Shown: positions 25,447 through 37,595, numbered from the stretch's first letter. The stretch is DNA of 64,000 bases from Trogon surrucura (GCA_020746105.1 CM036658.1:12756689-12820688); one strand, 5' to 3'. Program-made: numbers and translations. The notes: generated by a model from the sequence alone, not told the origin.

Positions 25447-25452
25447 ATAAGC
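25447..25452. repeat. Target-site duplication, right copy (ATAAGC)
   Basis: An exact copy of 25040-25045, directly after the LTR's terminal CA. Confidence 0.9.
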
Positions 25453-26031
25453 TATCTTACCTAGTTAATATTTATATCTCATTACTGTACCTCAGATGAA
25501 AACAGAAACTTTACAAATTCACTAGATCATGCCTGTCCCAAGTATTCCTGACTGCATGGTATGCAATGGCTTGTAAATAAAAACTTAGCCATCCTCAAGA
25601 CATTAAATGTCTTTATTGAGATGACAGGAAATGCATCTTTAGAATAGTTTTACTTGACAATAGTCTTCCTGGGGCTAATTAGCTATTCTTTCCACTAGAA
25701 GTTGCAATTCCCTTGCAAATTTTCTAATTAAATCTGCACCTACTTGGAAGAGTTTTAGTGCAGCAAAGACTTTTACTAAGTCAATCTACTGGGACTCTGC
25801 CAGTGACCTTACTCTAGTTGTCAGCTGAACCAAGGACTATGTAATACATTATGCAATTTGATCAAAATCACCCTTGTGGCTGTTCACAAGGAAGCACAAA
25901 CCCAGATGAGGGTAAAAGTCAGGAAGAAAACACACGCAGTTCTTTACTGGGTAATAGAGTATTTTCTATCCTTTTCATAAGAAAAGAGAATGATGCAGGA
26001 AAAAAAAATCAGACTTGTAACTAAAAAACCT
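25453..26031. other. Unique non-coding DNA
   Basis: AT-rich, no repeat or gene recognised. Confidence 0.6.
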
Positions 26032-26121
26032 GGTCTTACTATCAGTATGTCACAATTACCTGAGTGTATTAACATCTTGAAGGTTGAGGTATCACTCAGG
26101 GTATTTAAGAATGTTACAAGT
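26032..26121 (+). repeat. Left arm of a 90-bp inverted repeat
   Basis: Starts GGTCTTACTATCAG and ends AATGTTACAAGT. It matches the reverse complement of the right arm (27913-28002) at 87 of 90 positions by direct comparison, with no gaps; the differences are one base each near 26042, 26059 and 26090. The arm runs directly into the 5' end of the CR1 that follows. The sequence belongs to no repeat family I recognise, so it looks like a local copy of unique DNA. Confidence 0.92.
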
Positions 26122-27151
26122 CTGTGGGGCAGAGTCTAGTTGGAGGCTTGTGTCTAGTGGGGTCCCTCAGGGGTCAGTGCTCGGGCCAGTGCTGTTCAAT
26201 ATATTCATCAATGACCTGGACGAGAGATTAGAGAACACTGTCAGCAAGTTTGCTGATGACACGAAACTGGGAGGAGTGGTTGACACACCAGAAGACTGTG
26301 CTGCCATTCAGAGAGACCTGGACAGGCTGGAGGGCTGGGCGAGGAGAAATCTGATGAAGTTCAACGCGGGCAAGTGTAGAGTTTTGCACTTGGGAAAGAA
26401 TAACCCTATGTGCCAGTATAGGTTGGGGACTGACCTGCTGGAGAGCAGCGCAGGGGAAAGGGACCTGGGGGTTCTAGCAGACAGCAGGATGCCCATGAGC
26501 CAGCACTGTGCCCTCGTGGCCAAGAAGGCCAATGGCATCCTGGGGTGTATTAGAAGGGGAGTAGCAAGTAGGTCAAGAGAGGTCCTCCTGCCCCTCTACT
26601 CTACCCTGGTGAGGCCACATCTGGAATATTGTGTCCAGTTCTGGGCCCCTCAGCTCAAGAGAGACAGGGAACTGCTGGAGAGAGTCCAGTGCAGAGCCAC
26701 AAAAATGACGAAGGGAGTGGAACATCTCCCTTATGAGGAAAGGCTGAAGGATCTTGGTCTCTTTAGCTTGGACAAGGGGAATCTGAGGGGCTACCCCATT
26801 AATGTTTGTAAATATGTCAAGGGGGAGTGTCAGGAGGACGGAGCCAGGCTCTTTTCAGTGGTGTCCATTGACAGGGCGAGAGGCAATGGGTACAAGCTGG
26901 AATATAGGAGGTTCCATTAAAATATCAGAAAAAACTTTCTCACTGTGAGGGTGACTGAGCCCTGGAACATGTTACCCAGGGAGGTTGTTGAGTCTCCTTT
27001 TCTGGAGACATTCAAAACCTGCCTGGATGCGTTTCTGTGTGACTTACTGTAGGTGATCCTGCTCTGGCAGGGGGGTTGGACTAGGTGATCTTTGAGGTCC
27101 CTTCTAAACTCTAACACTCTGTGATTCTATGATTCTGTGATTCTGTGATTC
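26122..27151 (+). mobile_element. CR1 LINE, 1.03 kb, 5'-truncated
   Basis: A plus-strand CR1 beginning at the GGGGCAGAGTCTAG segment just before the VPQGSVLGP block and running to a tail of GATTCTATGATTCTGTGATT units. It retains the RT palm ([15 protein letters not shown]), the GKCRVLHLG block and the C-terminal domain. A 1-nt loss near 26918 shifts the frame of the last 50 codons. The 5' end coincides with the left arm of a 90-bp inverted repeat whose partner lies 0.76 kb past the CR1 tail. Confidence 0.95.
26125..26920 (+). pseudogene. CR1 ORF2, reverse-transcriptase palm to C-terminus
   Basis: About 265 codons of open frame. In order: the B block VPQGSVLGP with [10 protein letters not shown], the catalytic C block [10 protein letters not shown] near 26250, KCRVLHLGK, the [16 protein letters not shown] block near 26600, [14 protein letters not shown], and a final KLEYRRFH before a frameshift-induced stop. 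The fingers and the block A aspartate (LDFSKAF), plus the endonuclease, are lost by 5' truncation, so no activity is expected. Confidence 0.9.
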
Positions 27152-27912
27152 AGAAGTAATGTTCAGATAGCCTCTTGAGAGACTGACTCCTGCTTTTATC
27201 CAGGTTTTTTCTGATCACTAGACCTGAAAATCCCAGTGTTTTGATGACTTGGGGAAAAAATACACCAACTTTTCAGAATATTTTAGCCCAGTCTTTCCCA
27301 TGTGTGCTTTTTGCTGAAGCTTTGGGATACCGTGGCAACATAAGTATTAACAGCTGTATCTAAAGGTATAGTAAAATTTCTGGTTCATCTTAAAGATTAG
27401 ATTAATTTTAAACATATTAATGAGGAAATTTATTGTTCACAGCTCTGAGTATTCATTAAGGTATACATCTTACCTTATTAATGTCTTTCCAAAGATATAC
27501 ATAAAGCAGAAGATTCTGTTGTACTGTACTCTGCAGTCAGTAGGGAACCTCAAGGAAAACACTGAAGAGATTGCAGGGTGCACATTGTCATATTTGTGGC
27601 ATCCATATAGTCCTCAAAAAGGAAAATAAGTACCACTAAATAGATAAAGAAAATACCTCTGAACAAGCCTCTGCTTTATTTTTCTGATGAGTCATTGGAC
27701 AGGAAAATCCTTATCATATAAAAAATGATTGCATGGCATATCACAAAGGTTGCCATTGATGGGACCACAAATAATGCAGAAAGTGTATATATTGATCTGT
27801 GAATCCACAGCTGTCATCTACAGTATGCAGTTTTGTTTCATTTGTTTCAAAGGTATTAATTCTATGCCAGAGGATCCTTCAGACTCTCTTCTCTTATTCC
27901 AGGGATAAAGAC
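27152..27912. other. Unique non-coding DNA between CR1 and the right inverted-repeat arm
   Basis: AT-rich; no repeat or gene recognised. It lies inside the loop of the 26.0-28.0 kb inverted repeat. Confidence 0.6.
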
Positions 27913-28002
27913 ACTTGTAACATTCTTAAATACCCTGAGTGATGCCTCAACCTTCAAGATGTTAATACACTCAGCTAATTGTGACATACTGGTAGTAAGA
28001 CC
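27913..28002 (-). repeat. Right arm of a 90-bp inverted repeat
   Basis: Reverse complement of 26032-26121 with three substitutions. Homology ends sharply on both sides. The enclosed interval is 1.79 kb. Confidence 0.92.
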
Positions 28003-28119
28003 TTCCTAGTAGTAAAACTTCACTAGTACTTGTTGATTTCAAGTATCTAGTACAATTTGAATTCATTTTCTAGCAAAAATAGGCCTGAAAAACACATTAA
28101 TTCCTTCTTTTCTGAAGCT

Positions 28120-28465
28120 GCCTTCTATGTCCTTGAGGCTAGTTAACAGATCTCCCTTCAGTCTTTTTTTCCCTCTTGACTAAGCCACTCAAGTTCTTTA
28201 AATATATTCTCACAGGTGATATTCTCTAGACCTTTGGTCCTTCTCATTGCTTTAGTTTGGATTTTATACAGATAGTTACCTATTTCTGGAAGTCTGGTGT
28301 CCAAATCCAGACACGGCAGCCCAGTTGCAGGTAGAACACAGTTGTCATGTCTCTTGCAGATGACAGACCTGGTCAGAGATCTCCGTGTCATATTTACTTT
28401 TTACACAACACCATGACATTGCGGACTCATCTTCAGCCTGTGATCAATGAAGTAAAAAATGTCAA
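28120..28465 (-). mobile_element. Ancient CR1-like LINE, C-terminal part
   Basis: Weak but ordered protein similarity on the minus strand. From the high end, FIDHRLKMSPQC resembles the CR1 [12 protein letters not shown] block. Then come a region equivalent to the LEYCVQ block and KAMRRTKGLENITCENIFKELEW, which resembles RATRMIKGLEHLSYEERLKELGL. No octamer tail remains. It is much older than the neighbouring CR1s. It is probably the 3' part of the same ancient element as 30044-31510, split by the CR1 at 28478-30043. Confidence 0.6.
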
Positions 28466-28477
28466 GGTCAAGAGGTA

Positions 28478-30043
28478 GGATTTCTTCAAGTGTATCTCAG
28501 GCAAAAGGAAAATTAGAGAAAACGTGGGCCTGCTGTTGAATGAGGTGGGTGTCCTGGTGACAGAGGATGCAGAGAAGGCAGAGTCACTGAATGTCTTCTT
28601 TGCTTCAGTCTTTACTGCTCACACCAGCCCTCAGGGATCCCAGACTTTGGAGGCAACAGAAAAAGTCTGGAGAAAGGAAGAGTTTCCCTTGGTTGAGCAG
28701 GATCAAGTCAGAGATCGGTCATGTACACTGGATATCCACGAGTCCGTGGGTCCTGATGGAATGCTCCCACGAGTGCTGAGGGAGTTGGCAGAAGTCATTG
28801 CTGGGTCAGTCTGCACCATCTTTGGAAGGTCCTGGAGAACAGGCGAGGTGCCCGAGGGCTGCAGGAAAACCAATGTTGCTCCAGTCAAGGCAAGAAGGAC
28901 AAGAAGGAAGACCCAGGAAACTGCAGGCCAGTCAGCCTCACCTCCATCCCCAGAAAGATGATGGAACAGCTCATTCTGGGTATCATCTCAAAGCACATGG
29001 AGGAAAAGAAGGTTATCAGAAGCAGCCAACATGGATTCAACAAGGGGAAGTCATGTCTAACTAATCTGATAGCCTTCTACAATGTCCTGTCTGGATGGGT
29101 AGGTGAGGGGAGGGCAGTTGGTGTTTTCTGCCTTGACTTTCAGCAAGACTTCCGACACTGTCTCCCACAGCATCCTCATAGACAAGCTCAGGAAGTGTGT
29201 GTTAGATGAACGGAGAGTGGAGTGAATTGAAAACTGGCTGAAAGGACAGAGCTCAGACGCTTGTGATTAGAGGCACAGAGTCTAGCTGGAAGTCCGTAAC
29301 AAGTAGCATTCCACAGGTTTCAGTACTGGGTCTGGTCCTGCTTAGTATGTTCATCAATGACCTGGATGTAGGCATAGAGGGTGCCCTCAGCGAGTTTGTT
29401 GATAACACAAAACTGGGAGGAGCGGCTGACACACCAGAAGGCTGTGTTGCCATCCAGTGAGACCTGGACAGGCTCTACTCTGCCCTGGTGAGGCCGCCTC
29501 TGTAGGACTGCGTCCAGTTCTGGGATCACCAGCTCAAGAAGGACAGGAAACTGCTGGAGTGGCGTACAACAAAGGGTTGCAAAGATGATTAGGGTAATAG
29601 AACATCTCTCTTACAAAGAAAGATGAAGGGACGTGCAGCTTTTTAGTCTGGAGAAGAGAAGGCTGGAGAAGAGAAGGCTGTGGGGGGTGACCTTATCGAA
29701 ACTTATAAATCCTTAAAATGGTAGGTCTAAGGAGGATGGGGCCAGTCTTTTTTCAGTGATGCTCAGTGACAGGACAAGAGGTAAAGGGCACTAGTCTGGA
29801 CATAGGAAGTTCCTTCTAAACATGAGGAGGAACTTCTTTACCTTGAGAGTGACAGAGCACTGGAACAAGCTGCCTGGAGAGGTGGTGGCATCTCAATCTC
29901 TGGAGACATTCAAAACCCATTTTGCTGCCACCTGGTGCAACCTGCTTTAGGCAAACTGCTCTGGCAGGGAAGTTGGACTAGATGATCTCCTGAGGTCCCT
30001 TTCAACCCTCAACATTCTTTGAATCTGTGATTCTGTGATCTAC
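28478..30043 (+). mobile_element. CR1 LINE, 1.57 kb, with an internal deletion
   Basis: A plus-strand CR1 from the linker (ENVGLLLNEVGVLVTED, near 28520) through GPDGMLPRVLREL, KGKSCLTNLIAFY and the SEFVDNTKLGG catalytic block, to a tail GAATCTGTGATTCTGTGA near 30020-30037. The catalytic motif reads FVDN, not FADD. About 0.35 kb between IQRDLDRL and LVRPHLEY is deleted at about 29475. An 18-bp phrase (GGAGAAGAGAAGGCTGGAG) is duplicated near 29650. Multiple frameshifts are present. Confidence 0.93.
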
Positions 30044-31510
30044 TATGATTGCTAGGAACTTTCCCACAGAACTGTTTTCAAATTTGGGTTTGCCCATCCT
30101 AGATTTTTTCCATGTGACTACTCCCACATCCTCACTGACCACAATGCCCTTACTGAGTTTCATCCTATTTTTCAAGTCTGAATCCAGTTTGCCATGATCA
30201 CATCAAGCTCTAATCCTGTCCTTCGGTGAAACTCTGGCTCTTCTCAGTGGAGTGCCACGTGAACATACCCAGTACACTCTCTACCCCACTTCACAAGTAA
30301 TTCAGAGAAATACTGAATAGAGCATGAAGTAGGGCAGGCTGGCAAAATCACACCTTTCTGGCTCAACACAAAGTAGCTAATCAGTATACTTTGAACATGG
30401 CTTCCCATTAGCTGAGCACTCATTTGGAACAGCTTTGCCAGATTCTGTCCCCTCAGCTTGTCTATTGGGAGGTTACCTGATTCTCAAGCAGTCCCAGTAA
30501 GTTCGAGAAAGCTGACTGGTACACAAGAGACCTGTCACACTGTCAGGGAAGGAAATTAGATCAGAATCATTCTTTCCTGAGCAAATTCATTTTGGTTGTT
30601 TCCATATTTCCATGCTCAACTTCCTGGTGTTTTCAAAATGTTCAAGTATTTGTTCAAGTACCTTTCTGGGAATTGAAATTTAAGAGAAAAAAAAATAATA
30701 TTGTTGTTGTTACTATTATTGTAATTATAATTATTATTTTCAACAAAATAAAACAAAATTATTTTTTTAGTCAGAGTTGATAATGTCAGTCTCCTCCTTC
30801 CTCTTTCTTAAAGCTATGCACTATCATTCCCTGCAACAGTCCCCTGCCTTCCCAGGGTGAGGACCAGCATTCCAGAAGGCAACAGTTCTGTACTGGTCTC
30901 AGCCAGTCCTCCAGGTCCTGGTCAGGTCCTGGCAAGCTGAAAATTTCTGCCTTAGCTAAATATTCTCCATTTTACTTTTTCTTCAACTCTTACTACTCTA
31001 CCACTGAATCAGCTGGCCTTTCTGTTAAAGAGTGAACCACAACAAGCATCAAACATTTCAGCTTTCTCAGCTCCATCTAGCTTTGCCTTCCCACTCAGTG
31101 ACAGATGATAGCTTCTCTCACTCTGCTTCTTAATAGCACTGTCCCTACAGAGGGTTGCTGGGAACTCTCTCCCATCTTGGTCCATGTATTGACTGTCTTT
31201 AACTTATTCCCACCTCTTCATGCTTTTCTTTTATACCCACTTTTGGTAGCCTGAACAAGTTTACACCTCTTGTATCTGCTCTTTTATAGTAAAGATTTAA
31301 ATCCTTGTTGTACCTCCCACACTGACATAGGCTGGTCCCACATCTTCAACATATTTCCCTTACAAGACTACAATCTCTCCTGAACATTTCTCTTTTCCCC
31401 TTTAAGTATATTTCCTACGAGATCTTTTCTGTATATATTCCAAGCTCACTATCATCTGGCTTTCTAAAAGTCTGTTGGTTTTGCCTTCTTTTTCTACCTC
31501 TCCCATAAGT
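30044..31510 (-). mobile_element. Ancient CR1/L3-like LINE remnant, 5' part
   Basis: Minus-strand remnants in the expected order. The stretch near 31040-31080 translates to GAEKAEMFDACCGSLF, close to the CR1 linker motif [14 protein letters not shown]. The region near 30570-30680 matches the antisense of the TNLI/fingers segment (CTGAGCAAATTCATTTTGG, then CCTTTCTGGGAATTGAAATT). Elsewhere only scattered similarity remains. A low-complexity ATT-rich patch occupies 30681-30760. The element looks far older than the CR1s on either side. Confidence 0.5.
30681..30760. repeat. AT-rich low-complexity repeat
   Basis: An imperfect run of A-rich and ATT/GTT triplets (AAAAAAAATAATATTG, then ATTATTGTAATTATAATT). 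Confidence 0.85.
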
Positions 31511-32895
31511 CAGTCTTCTGCTGGAAGGAGGATCCAGGGAGCTATAGACCTGTCAGCCTGACCTCAGTGCCTGACGAGGTTATGGAGGGGATCATCCTGA
31601 ATGCCATCAAGGAGCATGTAGAAGACAACCAGGGGATCAGACCCACCCAACAAGGGTTTAGAACAGGAAGGTCGTGCCTGACCAATCTCATTTCCTTCTA
31701 TGACTGGGTGACCCATCTAGTGGATGACAGGAAGACTGTGATGTGGTCTACCTTGATTTCAGCAAAGCCCTAGACAAAGTCTAGCACAGCATCCTCCTGG
31801 AAAAGCTGGCAGCCCACAGCTTAGACGGATGTACCCTTCCCTGGATTATAAACTGGTTGGATGATGGGGCCCAGAGCGTGGCGGTGAACAGTGCTGCATC
31901 CACTTGGCGTCCGGTGACCAGTGGTGTCCCCCCAAGGATCAGTACTGGGCCCAGTCCTGTTAAAAGTCTTTATTGATGACCTGGGTGAAAGGATTGAGTC
32001 TACTCCTAGAAAGTTTGTAGATGACACCAAGTTGGGGGGGGAGTGTCGATCTGCCAGAGGGTAGGAAGGCACTGCAGAGGGACCTGGACAGGCTGGGTCT
32101 ATGGGCGGAGGCCAGCAGTATGAAGTTCAACCAGACCAAGTGCAGGGTCCTACACTTTGGCCACAATAACCCCCTGCAGCGCTACTGACTGGGGGAGGAG
32201 TGGCTGGGGAGTGGCCCAGCAGAGAGGGACCTGGGAGTGCTGGGTGACAGCCGGTTAAACATGAGCCAGCAGTGTGCCCAGGTGGCCCGGAAGGCCAGCG
32301 GCATCCTGGCCTGTATCGGGAACAGTGTGGTCAGCAGGAGCAGGGATGTGATTCTGCCCCTGTGCTCAGCACTGGGGAGGCCTCACCTCGAGCCCTGTGT
32401 GCAGGTCTGGGCCCCTCACTGCAAGAGTGACCTTGAGGGGCTGGAGCGGGTCCACAGGAGAGCAACGAGGCTGGGGAGGGGACCAGAGGGAAAGTCCTGT
32501 GAGGAGAGGCTGAGGGAGCTGGGGGTGTTTAGCCTGGAGAAGAGGAGACTCAGGGGGGACCTTATCACTCTCTACAACTGCCCGAAGGGAAGTTGCAGTC
32601 AGGTTGGGGTGAGGCTCTTCTCCCAGGCAACCAGTGACAGGATGAGAGGGCACGGCCTGAAACTGCATCAGGGGAGGTTTAGATTGGATCTCAGGAATCA
32701 CTTCCTCACAGAGAGGGTGCTGAGGCATTGGGATGCATTGCCCAGGGAAGTGGTGGAGCCACCGTCCCTGGAGGTGTTTCGGACTGGATGTGGCACTTAG
32801 TGCCGTGGTCTAGCCAATGTGATGTTGGGACGTAGACTGGACTTGATGATCTCAGAGGTCTTTTTCAGCCTCAATAATTCTGGGATTCTGCAATC
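31511..32895 (+). mobile_element. CR1 LINE, 1.38 kb, 5'-truncated
   Basis: A plus-strand CR1 beginning at the EDPGSYRPVSLTSV segment of the RT fingers (near 31525) and ending in CAATAATTCTGGGATTCTG. It carries the KFVDDTK catalytic block (near 32010) and the C-terminal domain (32237-32800). It shares with 9990-10840 the derived GTTTCGGACTGGATGTGG junction near the ORF end and the shortened CTAGCCAATGTGATGTTGG 3' region, so both come from one source lineage. Several stops and frameshifts lie in the RT part. Confidence 0.95.
32237..32800 (+). pseudogene. CR1 ORF2 C-terminal fragment
   Basis: A 187-codon frame of the C-terminal domain: [16 protein letters not shown], the [13 protein letters not shown] block, [47 protein letters not shown], and then an RTGCGT ending that replaces the usual ERLDVAL terminus because of a 5-nt loss. 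It is missing the catalytic core. The same ending at 10.7 kb shows the frameshift was present in the source element. Confidence 0.88.
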
Positions 32896-35500
32896 CTCAC
32901 CCAAAATTCTGGCATGTTCCTGTTCTCTGTTAGTTCCTCCCTCTTGATTGAAATCACATCTGAAAGAATCCTCTTGGGATGCTTTTTCAGTCTTTCACGT
33001 CAAGAAGTCCTTAGATATAGAATATAGTTAACAATGTTATAACTTATACCGAACTATACCTCAGTGAATCGTTTTTTATCCCTCTCATGTCAGCCCCTAC
33101 TCACCCTAAAACTCACGCCACATAAAAGGCATCTCACTATACAAAAACTTCCACATTAACTTCAGGATAGATCCAAAAATGTAGTAGTCCAAGATAGCCA
33201 AATTAACCCCATGACAAGTTTTATTTCTTTATATGTAACTACTGACTCAAATTTGGCTATTTTTTTAAACCAGTGACAGGACAAACACCTTTGCCTTCAA
33301 AGGTGTTGAGTTATGGGTGTCAAAAACACAAGCAGAGATAGGAGCAATATTTGCCACACCTGTACCGCTTTGACACAGAGTGGCTCTGTTTGTCACTAGA
33401 AGCTGTAAAAATGAGGTGTCTACAGAACTGCAGCCCTCAAAGCCATTTTTTCCACATACTTGTAGGATACCCTAGTGACTTAGAGTGTACATTGAAGCTA
33501 ACTGACACTGTCACAAGTTTCTGCATCTCACGTGAGCACTACAGCCTGTGTACATGTATTTCCTTTCCTTCTGATGTGGTTATGAGCTTTAAAGCTGTGC
33601 CTTTTGACTGACTGGGTCTTTAAAGTATTAGTCAATTGGAAACAGGCCTGATGCTACAAAGCAAGTTCTCATTTGCAAACCTCAGTCCAGCTGAAGTGGA
33701 TTCTGCTTTCTTAGGAGAGTGGTAGATAAACAAACATCAAACACAGCCTGAGAACAGCTCTGGTGAGCTTCTGAAAAGAAGTAAGTTGAGATCTCTAACC
33801 TCCCCACGAAAGAGGAAATAAGAGTAACAGGATCAGAAATTATCTACTCATACGCTGTGGTAAGACTTTAAGGAATATATTCATATGGCCATTTTACTTC
33901 AACGTAAGAAGTGGTAGGTCTTTGGATAACAAATGAGAAAACACAAATTGTTCCAGTTTGTATATTTTCATACTTCAAATAGACACAGCCTGTCATTTCC
34001 ATTTTTTTGTTAGTACTGGTCTGTACATGTGCTAAAATTTACCATCTAGCTCAAACATCACAAAGAGTCGCCAAGAGTGGGTTAGCTTTGTGAGATTATG
34101 CTAAACTCAAGAAGAAGCCAATTGATTTTTTTGTCACCTTGTTCAGAATTACAAGAGGATGTATTTACGACTGGCTCAAGCACCACAAATTGTGTTTTAT
34201 TGGATAGCTACTTTCCTTGTATTAGTTATATCTAGTTCTCATGCATTCATTTCCTGAATAATCTTAAGTAAAGGGTGCTTGGTTTCTAACCGTTCCTCTC
34301 TAGACTAGAAAAATCAGTCAAGGCCCTAAAGTATGTCAGTTTGTCTAAATAACCACCCTTTTTCTCTGAATACTGAAACAATGGTTTGCCAGAACCTCAT
34401 TAGAAAGGTAGAAAATTTCTTCTCTAAAAGTCCCAACTACGGTAGCCGGCCATTCCTGGCAGGCAGGTGGCCCAGCATCCCTGGAAACTGAACGGAAACT
34501 ACAGGTCCACACCTCACATACTTTGTTGGTGAACCAAAGCATTCAACAGCTTTGAGGGGCACCTCAGAACAACGGAGCAGCATCATTCAGGCTGGCCAAG
34601 CCATACAAGTAACACGTGGCAGGCTTGTCCTCACACTGCCCTCTGGCATCACAAAGTAGCAGGGGAATTTAGACAATTAATGAATGAAAACTCTCTTTTA
34701 AGGTTCCTGTAGAGCTTTTTCTTCTCCAGGTAAAGGAAGTTGATAAACTCCAGCAACCTGTCTAGATGTCAGCTTGGAAACTACCATGTCATCTGACTGG
34801 TGTTCCCCCTGTAGAGTCAACCATGTGCAGAAAACTCCATTTCGTACTCTAGACCCTGACCCTGGAAAGATATCTGCCTGTGCAGACCCCGACGTTGCAC
34901 TGAGAACTAATGAGGTAAATGGATTCCAGGCACAGCTGCAAGCACCCACAAAGGCTGGTTTTCTTTCAGAGTTAGGAAATGGTACATGAGACACTTATGC
35001 CATATTCCCTTTAGAGGTCATGGTAGCCATCTTTTGTCCTCGAAAGTACTGCATTTCACTGCTAGATAAGTTGATTCTTTTGCAGTAATGCTGAAAAACA
35101 TTCCTTCACATCAGAGGCAACATCACCTTTCTCTTTGATAATGATAGTACTAAACACGCTCTGTTGTACATACACTGACTGCACATTCGCCAAGACAAAA
35201 GTTTTTACAGGCAAAAATTAATTCATTGTCTTCTGTTACTACAAAAACCACTTTTCCTGCATGTTAGGAGTCGTGTCTGCTTAGAGAGCTGTTACTTTTT
35301 ACAGTGTCTGTTTAATTCTATACTTGAAACTTGTTGGTACTTCTGTAATTTTGGTATTTGCTTATTACGTGCCTTCAGAGATTGCATTCAACAAAACCTG
35401 ATTGGTTTTTTACTGACTGCACCAAGCAGCAAGACAGTACTTTTTGCCCACATTTCAAGTGCAAACAAACACTACAAATTGTCTAGATGTAGCATGTAGT

Positions 35501-35524
35501 GGATGTTTGGATGTTTGGATGTTT
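35501..35524. repeat. (GGATGTTT)3 tandem repeat
   Basis: Three exact 8-bp units, flanked on both sides by AGATGTAGCA. Confidence 0.9.
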
Positions 35525-37414
35525 TAGATGTAGCAGCCTGCAGAAAAGATGCAATCTGTCTTGCTTTCTGAGGATGGAGTTTGTACTCAAAATTCTGCAA
35601 TACATATCAAAACACTCACATGTGACTGTGACAACAGCTTTCCTTTAGGCTTAGAGCTATTAAAATTTGTTCGAGGGTTGTGCCTTAGTAATGAAACAGT
35701 GGATCCAGGTCCCAGTGTTTTACTTGAAGATGATGAGATGTCCCAGAATCTGCCCTACCACGCACCCAGCCACAGTGCACTGTCAACAACGGGGTACAAT
35801 CCACCTCCTTCGCCCTTCATGGCCTGTGGCCACGAGGAATGCTTTGTCATTCAGGAAAAAAAAAGAAATACAGAGAGAACAAAACCTTACTGCAGGTTGC
35901 AGAAATAAGTAAAACCCGATGATTCAAGCTTGCTTATTCTCTAAAGCCTGCTGCTCCTAAAAGTGGACTCCAGTATTGGTACAGAGAGTGCTGCTCCAGC
36001 TGGTCTGGACAATTTGGCAGTGCCCTCCCTTCTGAAGGGCCTGCTGTCACCCCGTCTCACTGTCGTCCTTTTCCTTCACACCTCCTACTCACAGAGTGCC
36101 AGCAATGCGCATGCAAATATGGAGCACGAAGAAATGTCACTTGGACACCAGCTGAAATTGCCAGGCTCCTTCAAACATTCGAATACAAGAAATAAAGCCA
36201 CTGGCTGCAGATCATAGTGCCTAGTGAATAGAAAACCTTTTGCTGAAATATGAGCCAATCACAAGTGAGTCGTCTGTAAATTATGCTTTACGATCCAGGG
36301 TCTTTTATGCCTGCAAATACAGTATTTTTACTTTAAATGCTTGGAACTGTATGCCCACTTGATATAAAAATTAGCATTCCACATCAAAGGAAAAGAGATA
36401 CTATAACTCTGTAGTCATCTGTCTCACTGCAGAGAGGAAAATTTACAAAGCAGCAGCATATGGCATAGTCACAGTTCAAAAAAGCACTCAGCAGCAGTCA
36501 GTACAGTTTACTAGACTGAGCTGCAGTTCCTCACGTGCCTATGACTACCACACACAGTGAGTGCACAAACATGCATATGCAGAGATACAGGATTACGTTA
36601 CCATGCCAAAAACTCAACTAGGCATCTCAGAAGTGATACTATGAACTCAGTGCTCTCCTTCATCTCACTGCAGTGAGTTGAAGTCCTGAGCACCCCCAGG
36701 AACCCGGGCACACAATCACAAGCTTGTAGCATAACAAGCACAGGAGCCAGTACAGGGAGTGTTGCTTTTGGGACGTGTCTGAGATGTTCTAGTGGGTCTC
36801 TCTGATTGTTGTCCATCAGAGTAAGGGAATCATCAGTGATATCAATATCACAGAACATAGGTGTCTTGCAGATAAAAGAGAATGCTTACACAGGCATTTT
36901 TACTAACATTGTAGGTTAATAAAGTGTTCCAACTACTCAGACTTACACTTCACAGCATAATACCCAAGGTTTTCACAGCAAATGCAATATTATTCTTTTC
37001 CCCAGGTCAGAACTCCACAGGAAAGAGAGATTTTGACAGCTGCAAATTTCACACATGTCAAAGGCCCTGTTCTTACAGATGGATTGCACAGAAACACGCC
37101 TGTTGTTAGCAGACAGAAAATTAAAGGAGCATTTTATCATGCAAAAAACTCTGACAGGCATCTTAGCCTGGGGCTAATACCTTGAGTACATGTCCTGTAA
37201 TAATTCCTGGACTCATATCTTGACTTAGAGCAGATGAGTGCAGAGATCTCAGGCAGAGGAAGTGCAGTAGCATAGAAGGGTCAACTATCTAGTTTAATAA
37301 GAAGAAACATGTTAATATTCCTCCTTGCCATAAGAAGACTTAAAGTACACACTCGTAACTAATTTCAATTACTGCATAAATAATTCCTTTCGCAGCTCTA
37401 TTTGAGATTGTATC

Positions 37415-37595
37415 AGGGAAAATTTACTTTCATTTTAAGTGCTAAACCCTCAGCTATTTTTCATCTTTACAAAACAAACCAGCTCCAGAAATCTTATGAA
37501 GATGAGGGAAAATTTACTTTCATTTTAAGTGCTAAACCCTCAGCTATTTTTCATCTTTACAAAACAAACCAGCTCCAGAAATCTTATGAAGATGA
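37415..37595. repeat. Perfect 90-bp tandem duplication
   Basis: Positions 37415-37504 are repeated without any difference at 37505-37594, and the match extends one more base. The unit starts AGGGAAAATTTACTTTC and ends TCTTATGAAGATG. Because 90 is a multiple of three, a 113-codon open stretch runs through both copies, but that is a by-product. The sequence belongs to no recognised repeat family. Confidence 0.97.
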
